Shown here piece by piece: positions 54,775 to 64,000 of a stretch of DNA of 64,000 nt. Within the stretch, counting starts at the first letter, position 1. The number at the start of each line of letters is the position of its first letter. Source of the stretch: Trichomonas vaginalis G3 (lineage: Eukaryota; Parabasalia; Trichomonadida; Trichomonadidae). The position numbers were made by a program, and so were the translations under genes. The DNA is taken from positions 16,222,165-16,286,164 of the forward strand of contig NC_067204.1 of assembly GCF_026262505.1 (NCBI RefSeq). Direction: 5' to 3'. The notes beneath the pieces are model-generated. The model made no database searches. It saw nothing but the letters and a program-made list of their open reading frames with translations, and was not told where the DNA came from.

Positions 54775-56465
54775 TTATAAAGCTTCATTTACAGGTATTT
54801 CATCATCGTCAGTAAATGAATCCTCATTATCGTTTGGTTCAACCTGTTTATATAATCCTTTCATTTCTTCTTTCAAAACATAACACCATGTTTGTTTACC
54901 ATCTATTCTTCTCTGTTTCCTTCACATTTATCCTTAATGCTCATTTGAAAGTTTTTGTCTTTCATGTCTGATGGTTTGCAGAATAGAGCATTTTTACACG
55001 TCATACCTGCACACAATTCATCATAATGTGTATTTATCCATTCATCTAAAGGATTTGTTGATAATTCTATTAAATCTTGTTTGGCTTCAGTCATCGGTAT
55101 GATTCGTACATTAAATGATGAAAGGTCATATTGCATAAAATACGTCAGTAAATTATCATAAAATTCCTTAGTGCATGAATCCATTAAATTCTTAAAGTAA
55201 TCAAATTGACCCTTGAATTTACCATTAACTCTTAAAACTACGTATCTTCTGTCTCCAACTTCAATTTTGACAGGGTAGACGTTATTAGTTACCAAAATGA
55301 AGTTTGCAACGTTCTGGGCAGTTCTTCTGGGTTGATTCTTTTCATTAATTCTAATCTCATTATCCGTAATAATTGATTTCAAAGCGTTGAAATTTGCGAG
55401 TCTGTCTTCACCTACATTCTTAAGTTCATTAAGTACAAGAAACATTTTATTTTCAACTACTGAATTGAAATTACCCGTTAGCTCACTTATTTCGGTAATG
55501 TTTTTACATGAATAACCGGCGAGAAGTTCAGAAATAATGTCTGTAAATCTGTTTTTACCTGTTCCCTGAAGTCCTTTCAAAATAATTGCTGTTTCATTCT
55601 TGATTCCAGGATGTTGAATCATTGATGCAATCCAGCCGAGAAGGTATTTATACACTTCATCGTTATTATCACAAATGGCTTCTTTAATGAAATTCATAAA
55701 CATCTCAATTTTTGAGTAATCTGGTTTTTCGAGAACGTTGTATTTATAACCTTGAAACGTTGAGAAAACATCTGGAGAATCAGATTTAAAGCAAACACCC
55801 TTAACGGTTAATGAAGACAATTGATTTAATAGTACGTCCCATGCTGTTATTGTTTTACCTTCTTCTTTAAATAATTTAATCATTTTAAGTGACTCTTTCA
55901 TGTTTGATTGAAGAACGAATGATATTTGATTCATTTTGTCGTGGATATTATAGTCCTTTTGAATGAAATATTTATTTCCACAATCTACAAAACGGATTAC
56001 ACGTGATAAATCCTCAATTACTTCAGAACTGTTTTTATACTGATGATTTTCAGCCTTGCGTCTAATATCTGTTATCAAAAACGAGTCATCAAGTTTGATA
56101 TCAAATGTTATTTTTGGCTTACGTAATAAAGGTAAAACGTATTCATCATAATATTCCTTTTGATATAGTTTTAGAATCTTCACTAAAACAAATGGAGAAG
56201 TCATTAAATGTGCATATCTACTACGTGCTTTTTCAAAATTACTTTTTGCATTTTCAGTTAAATTGCAGAAGTTATAAACGTTATCGTATGCTTCATTAAT
56301 TAAATGATTAGGTAACGAATTAATTGCTTGAAACAGTGTGAATAATGTAACTTCTTTTTCTAAATTCATGTTTCCACCGTCATTATGTACTTCAAAATCA
56401 CTGATGCCATCAACTATGCTCTGGGCAAGTTTATCGTCAATGTTTACATCTTTGTTTTCATTCAT
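54775..56465 (-). pseudogene. superfamily 3 helicase (primase-helicase partner) in nested module
   Basis: About 560 residues in all. SF3 core: Walker A in ILKGLQGTGKNRF, Walker B-like LVLNELKNVG, and the following IITDNEIRINEKNQPRR and NFILVTNNVYP blocks (sensor region). These are the marks of the D5/VirE-like helicases of virophages, giant viruses and mobile replicons. The N-terminal 200 residues are helical linker. Coding of the last 45 or so residues lies toward 54775. Unwinds the template during replication of the module. Looks nearly whole. Confidence 0.75.
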
Positions 56466-56532
56466 GATAGTCTTTATTTCTTCATTCTTTGTTCAACTCT
56501 TACCTTAATATTCAAATCATTTAATATATCAT

Positions 56533-57087
56533 TCACTGTTCTGTTAATGTTGAATCATAACTTCCACGAATGAATGAGTATGTATTGATTGGTTCTGTTG
56601 CATTCTTGCGAACTCTTGAATCAGCCATAACTACTAAAGAACGATTTGAATCATCCATAGAAGTCATTATGTCAATATCATAATCATTGCAGGAATAGCA
56701 TTTAATCATTCTGTTCGAAACTGAATAGAAGAAATTAGTGTTACAATAAATGTGAAGACCTCCTGAAGCGGTTTTAACGATAACATCTTTATCCGAAAGT
56801 TTTGATAAAATATCTTTTCTAACTGTTTCTTTAAGTTCATCATTGTATGATTTATTGATATCAACATCCATAATCGTTAAATTTGAAATTTTATTTACTA
56901 ATAAAGCCATACCAGTTTTCCTTCCTCTTCCTCCATCGTGTTTGAGGTAGTTATGTAAATCAATCTTGTTTTCACCAATTCTTTCGTTGAGGGTTTTAGT
57001 TTCTGCCACAACTAATTCCTCAGCTAATGAATCAATAACTTTTTCATCAGAAACGATATAGTTGCTGTTGTTGTTTGTTGCTGTCAT
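56533..57087 (-). CDS. primase-polymerase (prim-pol) domain protein in nested module
   Basis: 184 residues. The prim-pol fold shows a metal-binding strand (LTIMDVDINKSYND) and a later VKTASGGLHIYCN with the conserved His, followed by a CYSCNDYDIDIM block. This is the archaeo-eukaryotic-type primase domain found just before SF3 helicases in virophages and plasmid-like elements. It lies 68 bases upstream of the helicase on the same strand and is likely part of the same protein or operon-like pair. Confidence 0.65.
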   Translation of the reverse strand: MTATNNNSNYIVSDEKVIDSLAEELVVAETKTLNERIGENKIDLHNYLKHDGGRGRKTGMALLVNKISNLTIMDVDINKSYNDELKETVRKDILSKLSDKDVIVKTASGGLHIYCNTNFFYSVSNRMIKCYSCNDYDIDIMTSMDDSNRSLVVMADSRVRKNATEPINTYSFIRGSYDSTLTEQ

Positions 57088-57173
57088 TTATATAGGAATA
57101 AAAAAATAAAAATAATTTTAAAACTAACTTTATTTTTGGACTGCATCAAATTTCCGGGCTAGTTGTCAAAATG

Positions 57174-57381
57174 TCATGTTGTCATCATTTTTAAGAGAAG
57201 TTAATTAACCAGGTGACACATGGTGACGTGGTGACACCTTCAGTTATTCAAAAATAATTTATAAATGCCTTCCTCCTTTCGTCCTGCTGTCTAAATGTCA
57301 TGCTGTCAGTAATTTTAAGAGAAGTTAATTAACCAGGTGACACATGGTGACGTGGTGACACCTTCAGTTATTCAAAAATAA
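57174..57381 (-). repeat. right inverted repeat of nested module
   Basis: Inverse of 54519-54735 with few differences; two tandem units. Confidence 0.85.
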
Positions 57382-57629
57382 TTAATTATTGAATAACCTA
57401 AAAACCATTAACGATAAAATATATTTTTGGTGTAAACTTCATTAACTGACTGACTGCCGGCACAAAGTGGCTTAACGAAAACATTAATATATAAAATTCA
57501 TGAAAATTCATGAGGGTAGAAATGAGGGTAGATATCGGGTTAGATCTAACCATTTACGATAAAATGTATTTCTGCAGTTCATCCGCTACTTTATTAACTA
57601 ATTAACTTCAGACATAAAATATATTTAGT
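57382..57629. other. Polinton intergenic region with 40-base inverted motif
   Basis: Bases 57508-57548 (CATGAGGGTAGAAATGAGGG and on to GGTTAGATCTAACC) are the inverse of 46095-46135. A variant is at 61918-61963. It ends in the palindrome TTAGATCTAA. Confidence 0.6.
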
Positions 57630-58706
57630 TCATAAAAATTTTTTGATTAATTTTGGCTTATTTTTATCCTTCCAGTAATCCTTTTCGAGTTCCGATAAAT
57701 GTGTGGGGTTCGATTCTCTCAAATTTCTAGAAGGAATTTTATCATCCACACCTCCTTCATAAATGACAGTGTATTCATCTTTGTCTTCATCATAACTCAC
57801 AATTTTATTAACTATACCTCTTTTCGCTTCATCAACCGTTTTAGCTAATCTTCCATTTTCGCTTTCAACTAATCGAAATCGTGGATAAAATGCGACCGAA
57901 TGGTCAGCTGCTTTAATTAAATAACCATTACCCTGTGAGGAATCAACGATATAATAATCATCACTTAACTGATTTCTTACCTTTTCATGTGGTTTATGTT
58001 CAAGAATGATTCTAACTTTAGTTCCTGGCAGTAATGATGAACTTCTTCTTTCCTCCGTTAACATTCTCTTTTGTTTTATGTATTCATCCTCCTCTTTTGA
58101 AGTCATTTGGTTTGGTTTAAATCCTGTGCTGTTATGGGTGGACTTATTATAAGCATTAATGACTTTATTCATTGATTCCTCCGTAAAATCTCTTTCTTTA
58201 TTTAAATCTCTTAGCGTTCTAATGAAACGATTAATGATTCCTAAAATATTATGGTTATGGTCTTCAGTCGTATAATGAGTAACGTTATGTTTAATCAAAA
58301 ATTCTGTAATTTCATTACTGAGGTATGCTGAATCCTGGTCTGAAGTTAATGAAGTGGGATGATGTTCTGCCACAAACGTCTGCAAAACTCTTAAAACTTC
58401 TTTTGTTCCTTTATTTTTCATTATATACGCAAAAGCTTTACGTGTATTAACATTAATGAAAATCAAAAATGGTGGCTTTCTTCCTTTCTTACTCTGAACG
58501 AGTGTATCAAATTGATATGCATCATGGGTTTTCGAGTAAATGGGAAGGTAATAATCGTAAGGATTAACTTTAACCTGATGAACTATATTTTCATCATAAA
58601 ATCTCTTAATTTCTGTTCTATCATTAAATCCCGCATTCTTTGCAGCTTCATAGAATTTTTTAAATGACCTCCACGGTGATGATTCGAAAACTTCTTTTAA
58701 ACTCAT
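57630..58706 (-). CDS. Polinton integrase (retroviral-type DDE), looks whole
   Basis: 358 residues. A Zn-free helical head (residues 1-60) is followed by the RVE core: the DDE triad likely comprises Asp72 (HDAYQFDTL), Asp129 (LTSDQDSAYLS) and a Glu in the following helical block. RFIRTLRDLNKERDF and HNSTGFKPNQM follow as in other Polinton integrases. The C-terminus has a chromodomain-like module (NKIVSYDEDKDEYTVIYEGG). The enzyme joins the linear element's ends to host DNA. It appears uninterrupted. Confidence 0.85.
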   Translation of the reverse strand: MSLKEVFESSPWRSFKKFYEAAKNAGFNDRTEIKRFYDENIVHQVKVNPYDYYLPIYSKTHDAYQFDTLVQSKKGRKPPFLIFINVNTRKAFAYIMKNKGTKEVLRVLQTFVAEHHPTSLTSDQDSAYLSNEITEFLIKHNVTHYTTEDHNHNILGIINRFIRTLRDLNKERDFTEESMNKVINAYNKSTHNSTGFKPNQMTSKEEDEYIKQKRMLTEERRSSSLLPGTKVRIILEHKPHEKVRNQLSDDYYIVDSSQGNGYLIKAADHSVAFYPRFRLVESENGRLAKTVDEAKRGIVNKIVSYDEDKDEYTVIYEGGVDDKIPSRNLRESNPTHLSELEKDYWKDKNKPKLIKKFL

Positions 58707-58764
58707 TTATGTAAAAATAAATTTAGTAATTTCATGCTGTTCGCTCTTTTGGAGCTCAGGACTT

Positions 58765-59286
58765 TCAGTCCGTTCTAACCCATGCATAAACTGTCATATA
58801 AGGTGGCATATAATCTGCACCCGAACCTGTTGGATTTGTTGTAAATGTATGTGTATGATTACCTCCTGGTTCAGTTGGTCGAAAAGTCTTTTTTGCTGAA
58901 TTGTTATAAGATGGAGATAAAACGTCATTGCCAGCTTCATAGTCTGAGTTGTATAATGGGTGGTCTCTTAATAAGTGGCTATGGTCGCCAGAAAAGTTTG
59001 TAGTTCCTGTATGAGTGTGCGCAGGTAAGTTTGCTTCTTTAATTTTCTTTGAGCCTCCTGTTTGCTTTGAAGAGTTAGCACAGTATAAGAATTTGTCTAC
59101 AATCTGCTGCCATGTACCAAAACCCAGAACTGTTGCGGGATTTGTTGAGTTCATTGACGTATAAATAGAGCCTATAGGATATAATGTTTGAAGTATTTCA
59201 GTCTTTAATGTTTGAAGCTCTGTTTTGTCTGCTTTCTTATCATATAAATCTTGAGCAGTGAATTTAACATTATTTTCATCATCCAC
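58765..59286 (-). CDS. phage tail-collar-like fibre tip protein in the Polinton
   Basis: 173 residues. The middle reads YPIGSIYTSMNSTNPATVLG and FGTWQQIVDKFLY. Then HTHTGTTNFSGDHSH and GGNHTHTFTTNPTGSG follow, the His-rich turns typical of bacteriophage tail-collar and receptor-binding fibre tips (T4 gp12-like). It ends with YMPPYMTVYAWVR. Such fibre tips are unusual cargo for a eukaryotic element and fit a host-attachment role. The gene lies next to the long fibre genes on the same strand. Confidence 0.75.
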   Translation of the reverse strand: MDDENNVKFTAQDLYDKKADKTELQTLKTEILQTLYPIGSIYTSMNSTNPATVLGFGTWQQIVDKFLYCANSSKQTGGSKKIKEANLPAHTHTGTTNFSGDHSHLLRDHPLYNSDYEAGNDVLSPSYNNSAKKTFRPTEPGGNHTHTFTTNPTGSGADYMPPYMTVYAWVRTD

Positions 59287-61357
59287 AACATAAACATTTT
59301 TACAGCTAATGTCTTTCTTCGTTGTTATGTTTTCATTCGATGTTAAACCTTGTGGAAAGTTAGGAGGTTTATAATATAATGCATTCCCACCAGTTCCGCC
59401 AACCGTTCCTTCAATACTTTCTATAGCAACAGTTGAGAAGGAGTTATGTGTATGTTCTTTATCTGCTTTTTATCTAACATTGCTGGTAGTTCATATGTTT
59501 CAAAGTTTCTGACATGACCTTCGATATTCATACATTTGTTATTTAAGGAGTTTAGTGTATCTTTTACGCTTGTACTTGGATTCTCTAAAGGTGCACTTGA
59601 ACCAAGGGTATAGTTCAATATTATGTCGTCTGCTCTAACAGTAGTGAAGGATTCATGTGTATGGTTCTTGTCGCTTTACTATTTAATGTAGCTTGAAGTT
59701 CATTTATATCGGAGATATTGTGTTTATGAGATTTCAAAACTTTGTTCGTTGCGTCAAGTTCATCTTTGTCAGCTTTACTTTTAATAGCATCTTCAAAAGT
59801 TATTTTTCTACTTATTCTCAATGTAAATCTTGGTTCAACTAATACACCGTTAACAAAGAAGTATGAAGCATAAATTTCATTGTTATAACCAAATGCTTCT
59901 GGTGCTTTACCTGTGTCATACTGTACAGTACAGCGTATGTCATAACCTTCAGCACGAATGAATTTATATCTTCTTTCATTAACATCTTCCGTCTTCACTT
60001 TTTCTTCAGTTCGTGTTAAATATCCATGATAATCCGTTATAATCTGTTCATCTGAACTTATATAATGAACATGGTTTTTATCTGCTTTATTATCTAATTT
60101 CTCATTAACATCATTCACCTCTAATTCAACTCTTCCGCCAGAACTCTTATTATCATTAATCTTTTTCGTTAATTCAGTAATTACGTCATAAAGACTATAT
60201 TCTGTTTTCGGTTCTGTAAATAATGAGTCAAAATTTCTTTTCATCATTACATCACTTACATTAATGATATCAGCTATACCTTTTTCATTTATTCTCTTCA
60301 TTAGTTCTGCAATAATGACGAATATATAATCTGTTAATTTATTCTCTTCATCAAGGGTTATAGAATGATTTGAAATCGAATCATTAACACCTCTAAATAA
60401 ATCAATAACTTCAGGATACACGTTTTTAATGTCTCGAATAACCTGACCCGTATCCTCTGGTTTCTCCTCTTCTTCGTGGGCTTCGCCCTCGCCGCTACGC
60501 GGCTTTATGTCTCTAGCCATCATCAACGCAGCCATAACCGGAGGGTTTGTTGCTACCTGTTCGAAAATCTGTCCGTTATGTATGGTATATCTAAATAATT
60601 TCTTTGTGTTTGTTAAAACATTTGAAACAAGTCTTTTAAAACCATCTACAAAATTTCCCGTTTCACCTAATGTTCTTGCAGCATCTACAAGCTCACCCAT
60701 TCCCGCTTTTGACCCCAAAAACGTCCATATTGCATTTATTTCACTCTGTATCGTTGTCCATTCAGCGAAACTAACACCCGCATTCGCTAAGTCGAAAATG
60801 AAACCCAGTGGATCGAACTTAATTCCGCCTTCTTTTTCAATTTCAACGAACTCACTAACATGAGATTTTAAATATTCTTTCGTTAAAATCGTTTTTCCTG
60901 ATGTCATGCTGTTAACGGAACTATCACCATCAAAAGTTAACGAATTCAATTTCGTCATTGATGCTTTTATTTCATACACCGCTTTATCAATAGTTTTTGG
61001 CTCACCTTCTTTAGAAGTGTATGAAACATTAATGAATGAATTATATGTATTCATGAATGAGTTAAAATCAATGATTTTCATTAATGAAGCTTTTAATGAT
61101 TCATTAACTGTTGAATCCCTTAAAGCAATTACTGAACTGTCATTAATGAAAGGTACACTGCAAACCGTCGAATTTGGATCAAATGTCGTAGTCGGCTGGG
61201 GAGTATTAATTATATAAGTCATTAAATCATTAAGTGACGTAAATAATGTTGTAATTCTTGATTTAATTTCTTTAGCATCTGTTATATAAGTTAGTATACA
61301 AGTCTTGGGTACGGCGGCACTGCGTTCCACCTTACTCAACATAACCTTACCCAACAT
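59287..61357 (-). pseudogene. long fibre / spike protein region of the Polinton, broken
   Basis: About 690 residues in total over the region. The N-terminal half is helical (MLGKVMLSKVERSAAVPK and after). The C-terminal half has repeated phage-fibre modules (KADKNHVHYISSDEQI, KSHKHNISDINELQATLNSK, ending TRTIHMNPSLLL), and the following short stretch repeats the same kind of unit. These coiled-coil and beta-turn modules are found in phage tail fibres and adhesins. A GC-rich palindromic mini-repeat (60481-60506) lies inside. Two or so breaks. It probably formed the shaft carrying the tip protein at 58765-59286. Confidence 0.65.
60481..60506. repeat. GC-rich palindromic mini-repeat, copy 2
   Basis: CTTCGCCCTCGCCGCTACGC followed by GGCTTT; same unit as 52543-52568, inside the fibre gene. 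Confidence 0.55.
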
Positions 61358-61525
61358 AACTTTAAATATTTACAAAACCGTTAACGTATATTTTACAAAT
61401 CAAACGACAACACTAACTTAACCTTAAATATTTACAAAGCCACCCACTTCACTTCACTAACGAGCTCACTAATGTAAAAATAAACGTTCTCACTATCATT
61501 CTCATTAACGACTTCACTAATGTTC

Positions 61526-61819
61526 TCATAAATTTTCCTCAATATCTTCATCATCAGTGTTAACCCTATTGTAGTCATACTTGAAGCCATAAACTTTCTC
61601 TAACTTCTTAACGTACAATTTACATAACTTACCTTCGTCATCGTATGGTTTAATGATATAACTATTTCTATCTTTATACACAGTCAATGAAAAGTCAACT
61701 GGTCTCGGATGTATTTGAAAGAACATGTTATGCTCAGGAAGGAAGAATAAATGTTTAAATGTATGTTTGTTATATGTTTTGATTTGTATGAGTTGCTTTT
61801 GTTCTGTCATTACATCCAA
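61526..61819 (-). CDS. small Polinton protein of unknown function
   Basis: 97 residues, mixed charge, with aromatic-rich start (HLFFLPEHNMFFQIHPRP) and acidic tail. No membrane span and no known motif. Confidence 0.5.
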   Translation of the reverse strand: MDVMTEQKQLIQIKTYNKHTFKHLFFLPEHNMFFQIHPRPVDFSLTVYKDRNSYIIKPYDDEGKLCKLYVKKLEKVYGFKYDYNRVNTDDEDIEENL

Positions 61820-61965
61820 ATAAAATAAAAATAAAATATAAAAATAAACTTAAAAATTAATGATATCACCACCCTCACACGTATGAAAACATAGCACAAA
61901 AATAATGTTTATGTTAGAATGTTAGATCTAACACGTTTTCTAACACGTTTTCTAACCTTGTGAAT

Positions 61966-62199
61966 TCATTGCTTTATAACTCTCTTCCTTGGTTTCTTTT
62001 TAGTTGCTTTCTTCACGTCTGTCTCCAACTTGACTGTCTTTCTTCTTCGTCCGTAATGATACCAGTTACTTCCACCAGTCAATGGGTCAAATGGTCTTTC
62101 GTAAGGGTTTCCATACATTCCATAGGGACCATACGGAAGAACTACTGGTGGAGGAAGAGTTCCATCGACTCTATTTAAATGCATTGTTTCACCTTTCAT
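61966..62199 (-). CDS. small basic Pro/Gly/Tyr-rich Polinton protein
   Basis: 77 residues. The middle is PPPVVLPYGPYGMYGNPYER, a tyrosine- and glycine-rich stretch, and the end is strongly basic (KKATKKKPRKRVIKQ). Possibly DNA-condensing core or a virion-internal protein, as small basic core proteins are in adenovirus-like particles; that is an inference. Confidence 0.5.
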   Translation of the reverse strand: MKGETMHLNRVDGTLPPPVVLPYGPYGMYGNPYERPFDPLTGGSNWYHYGRRRKTVKLETDVKKATKKKPRKRVIKQ

Positions 62200-62210
62200 C
62201 TGGTCATTAA

Positions 62211-62480
62211 AGTCTTTTGCGTGTTTTGCAAACTCATCGTCCTTTCCTAAGCATTTTCTGACTCAGTCGCAACCAAATTGGATGCTTTATTTATGAGTCC
62301 TATTTTATTTAATCTTAACTTCTTTGCAACCCAGCCTCCAATCTTTCCTTTATTTGCATCTAATGTCTTCGAAACTCTTCCTCCACTCATTTTATTTACT
62401 GCGTCATAAGCTCCAAGTGCTTTTGCTCAAATGCTAATGCTTTTGTTCCCATTGCGCCTAAATCTGCCCAAGCTACCATT
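62211..62480 (-). pseudogene. remnant of another small Polinton protein
   Basis: The minus strand starts MVAWADLGAMGTKALAF and has later parts with a Lys/Gly-rich helix. It belongs to the cluster of small virion-like genes; its frame is broken. No family named. Confidence 0.4.
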
Positions 62481-62571
62481 TACACCATATTAAAATCATC
62501 TCTCTTCAATATTATCTCATAAAAGTTCTCGTTACTGGAGAAAGTCAATGAAACATAAACATTCTCATGGA

Positions 62572-62596
62572 CTTCGTCCTCGCGCGTTGCGGCTTC
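62572..62596. repeat. GC-rich palindromic mini-repeat, copy 3 (diverged)
   Basis: CTTCGTCCTCGCGCGTTGCG followed by GCTTC; diverged form of the same unit. Confidence 0.45.
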
Positions 62597-62699
62597 ATAA
62601 CTTCTTTCTTATATCATCTATTCGCTTCAAAATGTCTGAACAATTGCTAAATCTTCTACAACAGTTATTTCATCATGAATGACCTTCAAGAACAAGCTC

Positions 62700-63583
62700 A
62701 TTTAATATGCTATTAAAATCATCTCAATAATGAGTCATCCTTTCCATCTTTAGGTAGCACAACATCTTTCATTGAAGAAGGTTCGACAAGTCTTATGTTA
62801 AACTTACTGACAAAGTTTGTTATACTATAATGCTTCGGTTGGCGAATACATGTAGTTTGAAAGACATAATATAGATTCTTCAGCAAATTCACTTATACTG
62901 GATTTTTAACAATGTTCTCACGAGACCAAATACCACCAATTGACAATCTTGTAAGCAATCCTGCTGAACCTTCAAACTGTAAACGTCCGATGGTAACATT
63001 CCACGAAAGGTCATCTATTGACATCTTTGAGTCACTGAATTTAAATATTTTCTTAAAGCAATCGTCATTATCTAACCATAATAGCTTTGAAGTTTTCATT
63101 CGAATATACATCTGCTTCATTAAATGTAAAACCTGACTTCTTTGCAGAGATGACTTTAAAATCTATTGAGTTTGTTTCAAAATTATATGCTATGCTAACT
63201 TCTGAAGGTAATGGATGTCCTTCCGCAGTCAGTTGTTCTCTCACTACCGTTTGAAGCTTTGTGTTAAAAACTTTCATGTCATCTCCTGTATCTAAGTTCA
63301 CATACACAGCAACAGGAAAACTATCTTGCTTCTTTGTTTCATCATTATATCTTAAAACATTAAAGTTCTTCAATAATATTGTTCTTCCTGCTGGAATACT
63401 TCGAACCTGTCTGATTTCAATAGCTTTCTCACCTCCTACATACTCTACCCAGTGCCTTGGATATTCATAAGTATACTGACTTTCTTGAATTTTGGTAGGT
63501 TTCATCATAACGTGTTCATAGTATATCTTTATACTCTTGTCAGTTAGACTCGGTGCTATGTTCTGAATATTTCTGACTTGCAT
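62700..63583 (-). pseudogene. second capsid-associated (penton-like) paralogue, broken
   Basis: Starts MQVRNIQNIAPSLTD. It is beta-rich in the middle (GRTILLKNFNVLRYND) and ends with VVLPKDGKD near 62740, the same ending as the 279-residue protein at 46146. Two related genes at opposite ends of the visible element suggest a duplicated minor capsid protein. Broken (two or three breaks). Confidence 0.5.
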
Positions 63584-63599
63584 TTTTAATGGAGATAAA

Positions 63600-64000
63600 A
63601 TGAAGCATTTAATACATGACGTAGATGAAGACATGAATGAAACTACAGACAAACTTAACTCTTCTCTCATTCTTCCTTTCAGTAAGGACTATGAGTTCTG
63701 TTCAAATGGCGTTTATTTCTATTGTGGAAAGATGGGTTCAGGTAAGACATTTAATTTTTCGTCATATACTCATAACAGAACGTTTAGGAAATGACTCATA
63801 TTATGACCAAATCATTATATCAGCAACTTCAGACTCTATGGACTCAACAGCGAAAACATTTATGTCAAAAGTTCAAGCCTCTGTCGTTAAAGTTCCAGAC
63901 AGTGAACTCATTGAATTTCTTCAACGTTACATTCGACGTAAGAGGAAATATTATGCCATCGTTGAATTTATACAGTCAGGAATGCAAAAGACTTCTGAGG
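63600..64000 (+). pseudogene. Polinton packaging ATPase (FtsK/HerA-A32 type), cut by window end
   Basis: Starts MKHLIHDVDEDMNE on the plus strand. It carries a P-loop (VYFYCGKMGSGKT) as in the genome-packaging ATPases of Polintons, virophages and adenovirus-like relatives. The frame continues (possibly with a break) to the window end with text like that of the same protein, so only the N-terminal third is visible. Confidence 0.7.

Larger units (their letters stand above)
54519..57381. mobile_element. nested primase-helicase module bounded by inverted repeats
   Basis: Left arm 54519-54735 and right arm 57174-57381 are inverted copies, each made of two tandem units starting TTATTTTTGAATAACTGAAG when read inwards. 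Between them lie only an SF3 helicase gene and a prim-pol gene, both on the minus strand. Polintons normally replicate with protein-primed polymerase and do not need this pair, while virophages and plasmid-like replicons use it. It therefore looks like an insertion of a second replicon-like element, or a captured module, within the Polinton. Arms differ by few bases, so the arrangement is young. Broken (one or two breaks). Confidence 0.65.
45758..64000. mobile_element. Maverick/Polinton, broken, right end outside window
   Basis: About 18 kb of a Maverick/Polinton, recognised by its part list: capsid-like proteins, protein-primed DNA polymerase B, retroviral-type integrase, packaging ATPase, plus phage-like fibre proteins and small basic proteins. 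The left edge is placed at the palindrome 45758-45807 by position only, because the terminal inverted repeat cannot be checked without the right end. A cysteine protease gene, usual in this family, was not seen and may lie beyond 64000. The element is broken: I estimate at least a dozen breaks over the visible part, mainly in the capsid, polymerase and fibre genes, while integrase and several small genes look whole. The many breaks beside well-kept genes suggest a fairly young fossil. It contains a nested primase-helicase module (54519-57381). Confidence 0.85.

Noticed and set aside
1-64000. tRNA, rRNA or spliceosomal introns
   Set aside because: I saw no cloverleaf-like tRNA, no rRNA stretch, and no trichomonad-type intron acceptor (ACTAACACACAG) in the genes.

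Overview
The window looks like nuclear DNA of a parabasalid (trichomonad) protist, Trichomonas or Tritrichomonas-like. It is AT-rich, the host genes show no visible introns, and several start codons lie 6-13 bases after a TCAYW initiator (Inr) motif, the trichomonad core promoter (seen for the choline-transporter-like, HAD, PRPF6 and TPR genes). It also carries DUF3447-style ankyrin genes, a right-handed beta-helix surface-protein pseudogene and a Maverick/Polinton, all typical of these genomes. I do not commit to a species.

Host part (about 0-38 kb): an ankyrin gene remnant; a choline-transporter-like (SLC44) membrane protein; a 5.3 kb gene-poor gap that holds two short DNA transposons, each with matching terminal inverted repeats (TIRs) and a 9-bp target duplication (TSD) (4148-5796 and 6018-7502); a frameshifted ankyrin gene; a HAD phosphatase; a small possible LisH protein; a coiled-coil protein; a PP2A B56 regulatory subunit; a WD40 protein; splicing factor PRPF6; a protein with eight degenerate EF-hand modules; a truncated beta-helix surface-protein pseudogene running up to a 3.4 kb satellite of about 46 units of 74 bp; a large TPR protein; an ArfGAP1-like protein; and a divergent PRPP-synthetase-like protein. 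These are mostly housekeeping genes on both strands, each apparently with its own promoter.

The most unusual content lies at 32.7-34.8 kb and 39.7-42.9 kb. The first is an element with 23-bp TIRs whose interior is a chain of about 18 back-to-back hairpins. They fall into three loop families, and the stems differ between copies yet stay paired. The second is a giant foldback structure. Its two long arms are near-identical, and each ends in a tandem array of a 122-bp unit (5 units on one side, about 12 on the other) that is itself a chain of three hairpins. I know of no named family that matches this architecture. Next to the foldback lies a defective pogo-like (DDE_1) transposase gene.

From about 45.8 kb to the window end lies most of a Maverick/Polinton: capsid-like proteins, an HNH-type insert, a protein-primed DNA polymerase B, a retroviral-type integrase, phage-like fibre proteins, small basic proteins and the start of the packaging ATPase. 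It is a broken copy with at least a dozen breaks over the part seen, and its right end is outside the window. Inside it, a primase-polymerase plus superfamily 3 helicase pair is enclosed by about 210-bp inverted repeats (54.52-57.38 kb). This looks like a nested replicon-like module.
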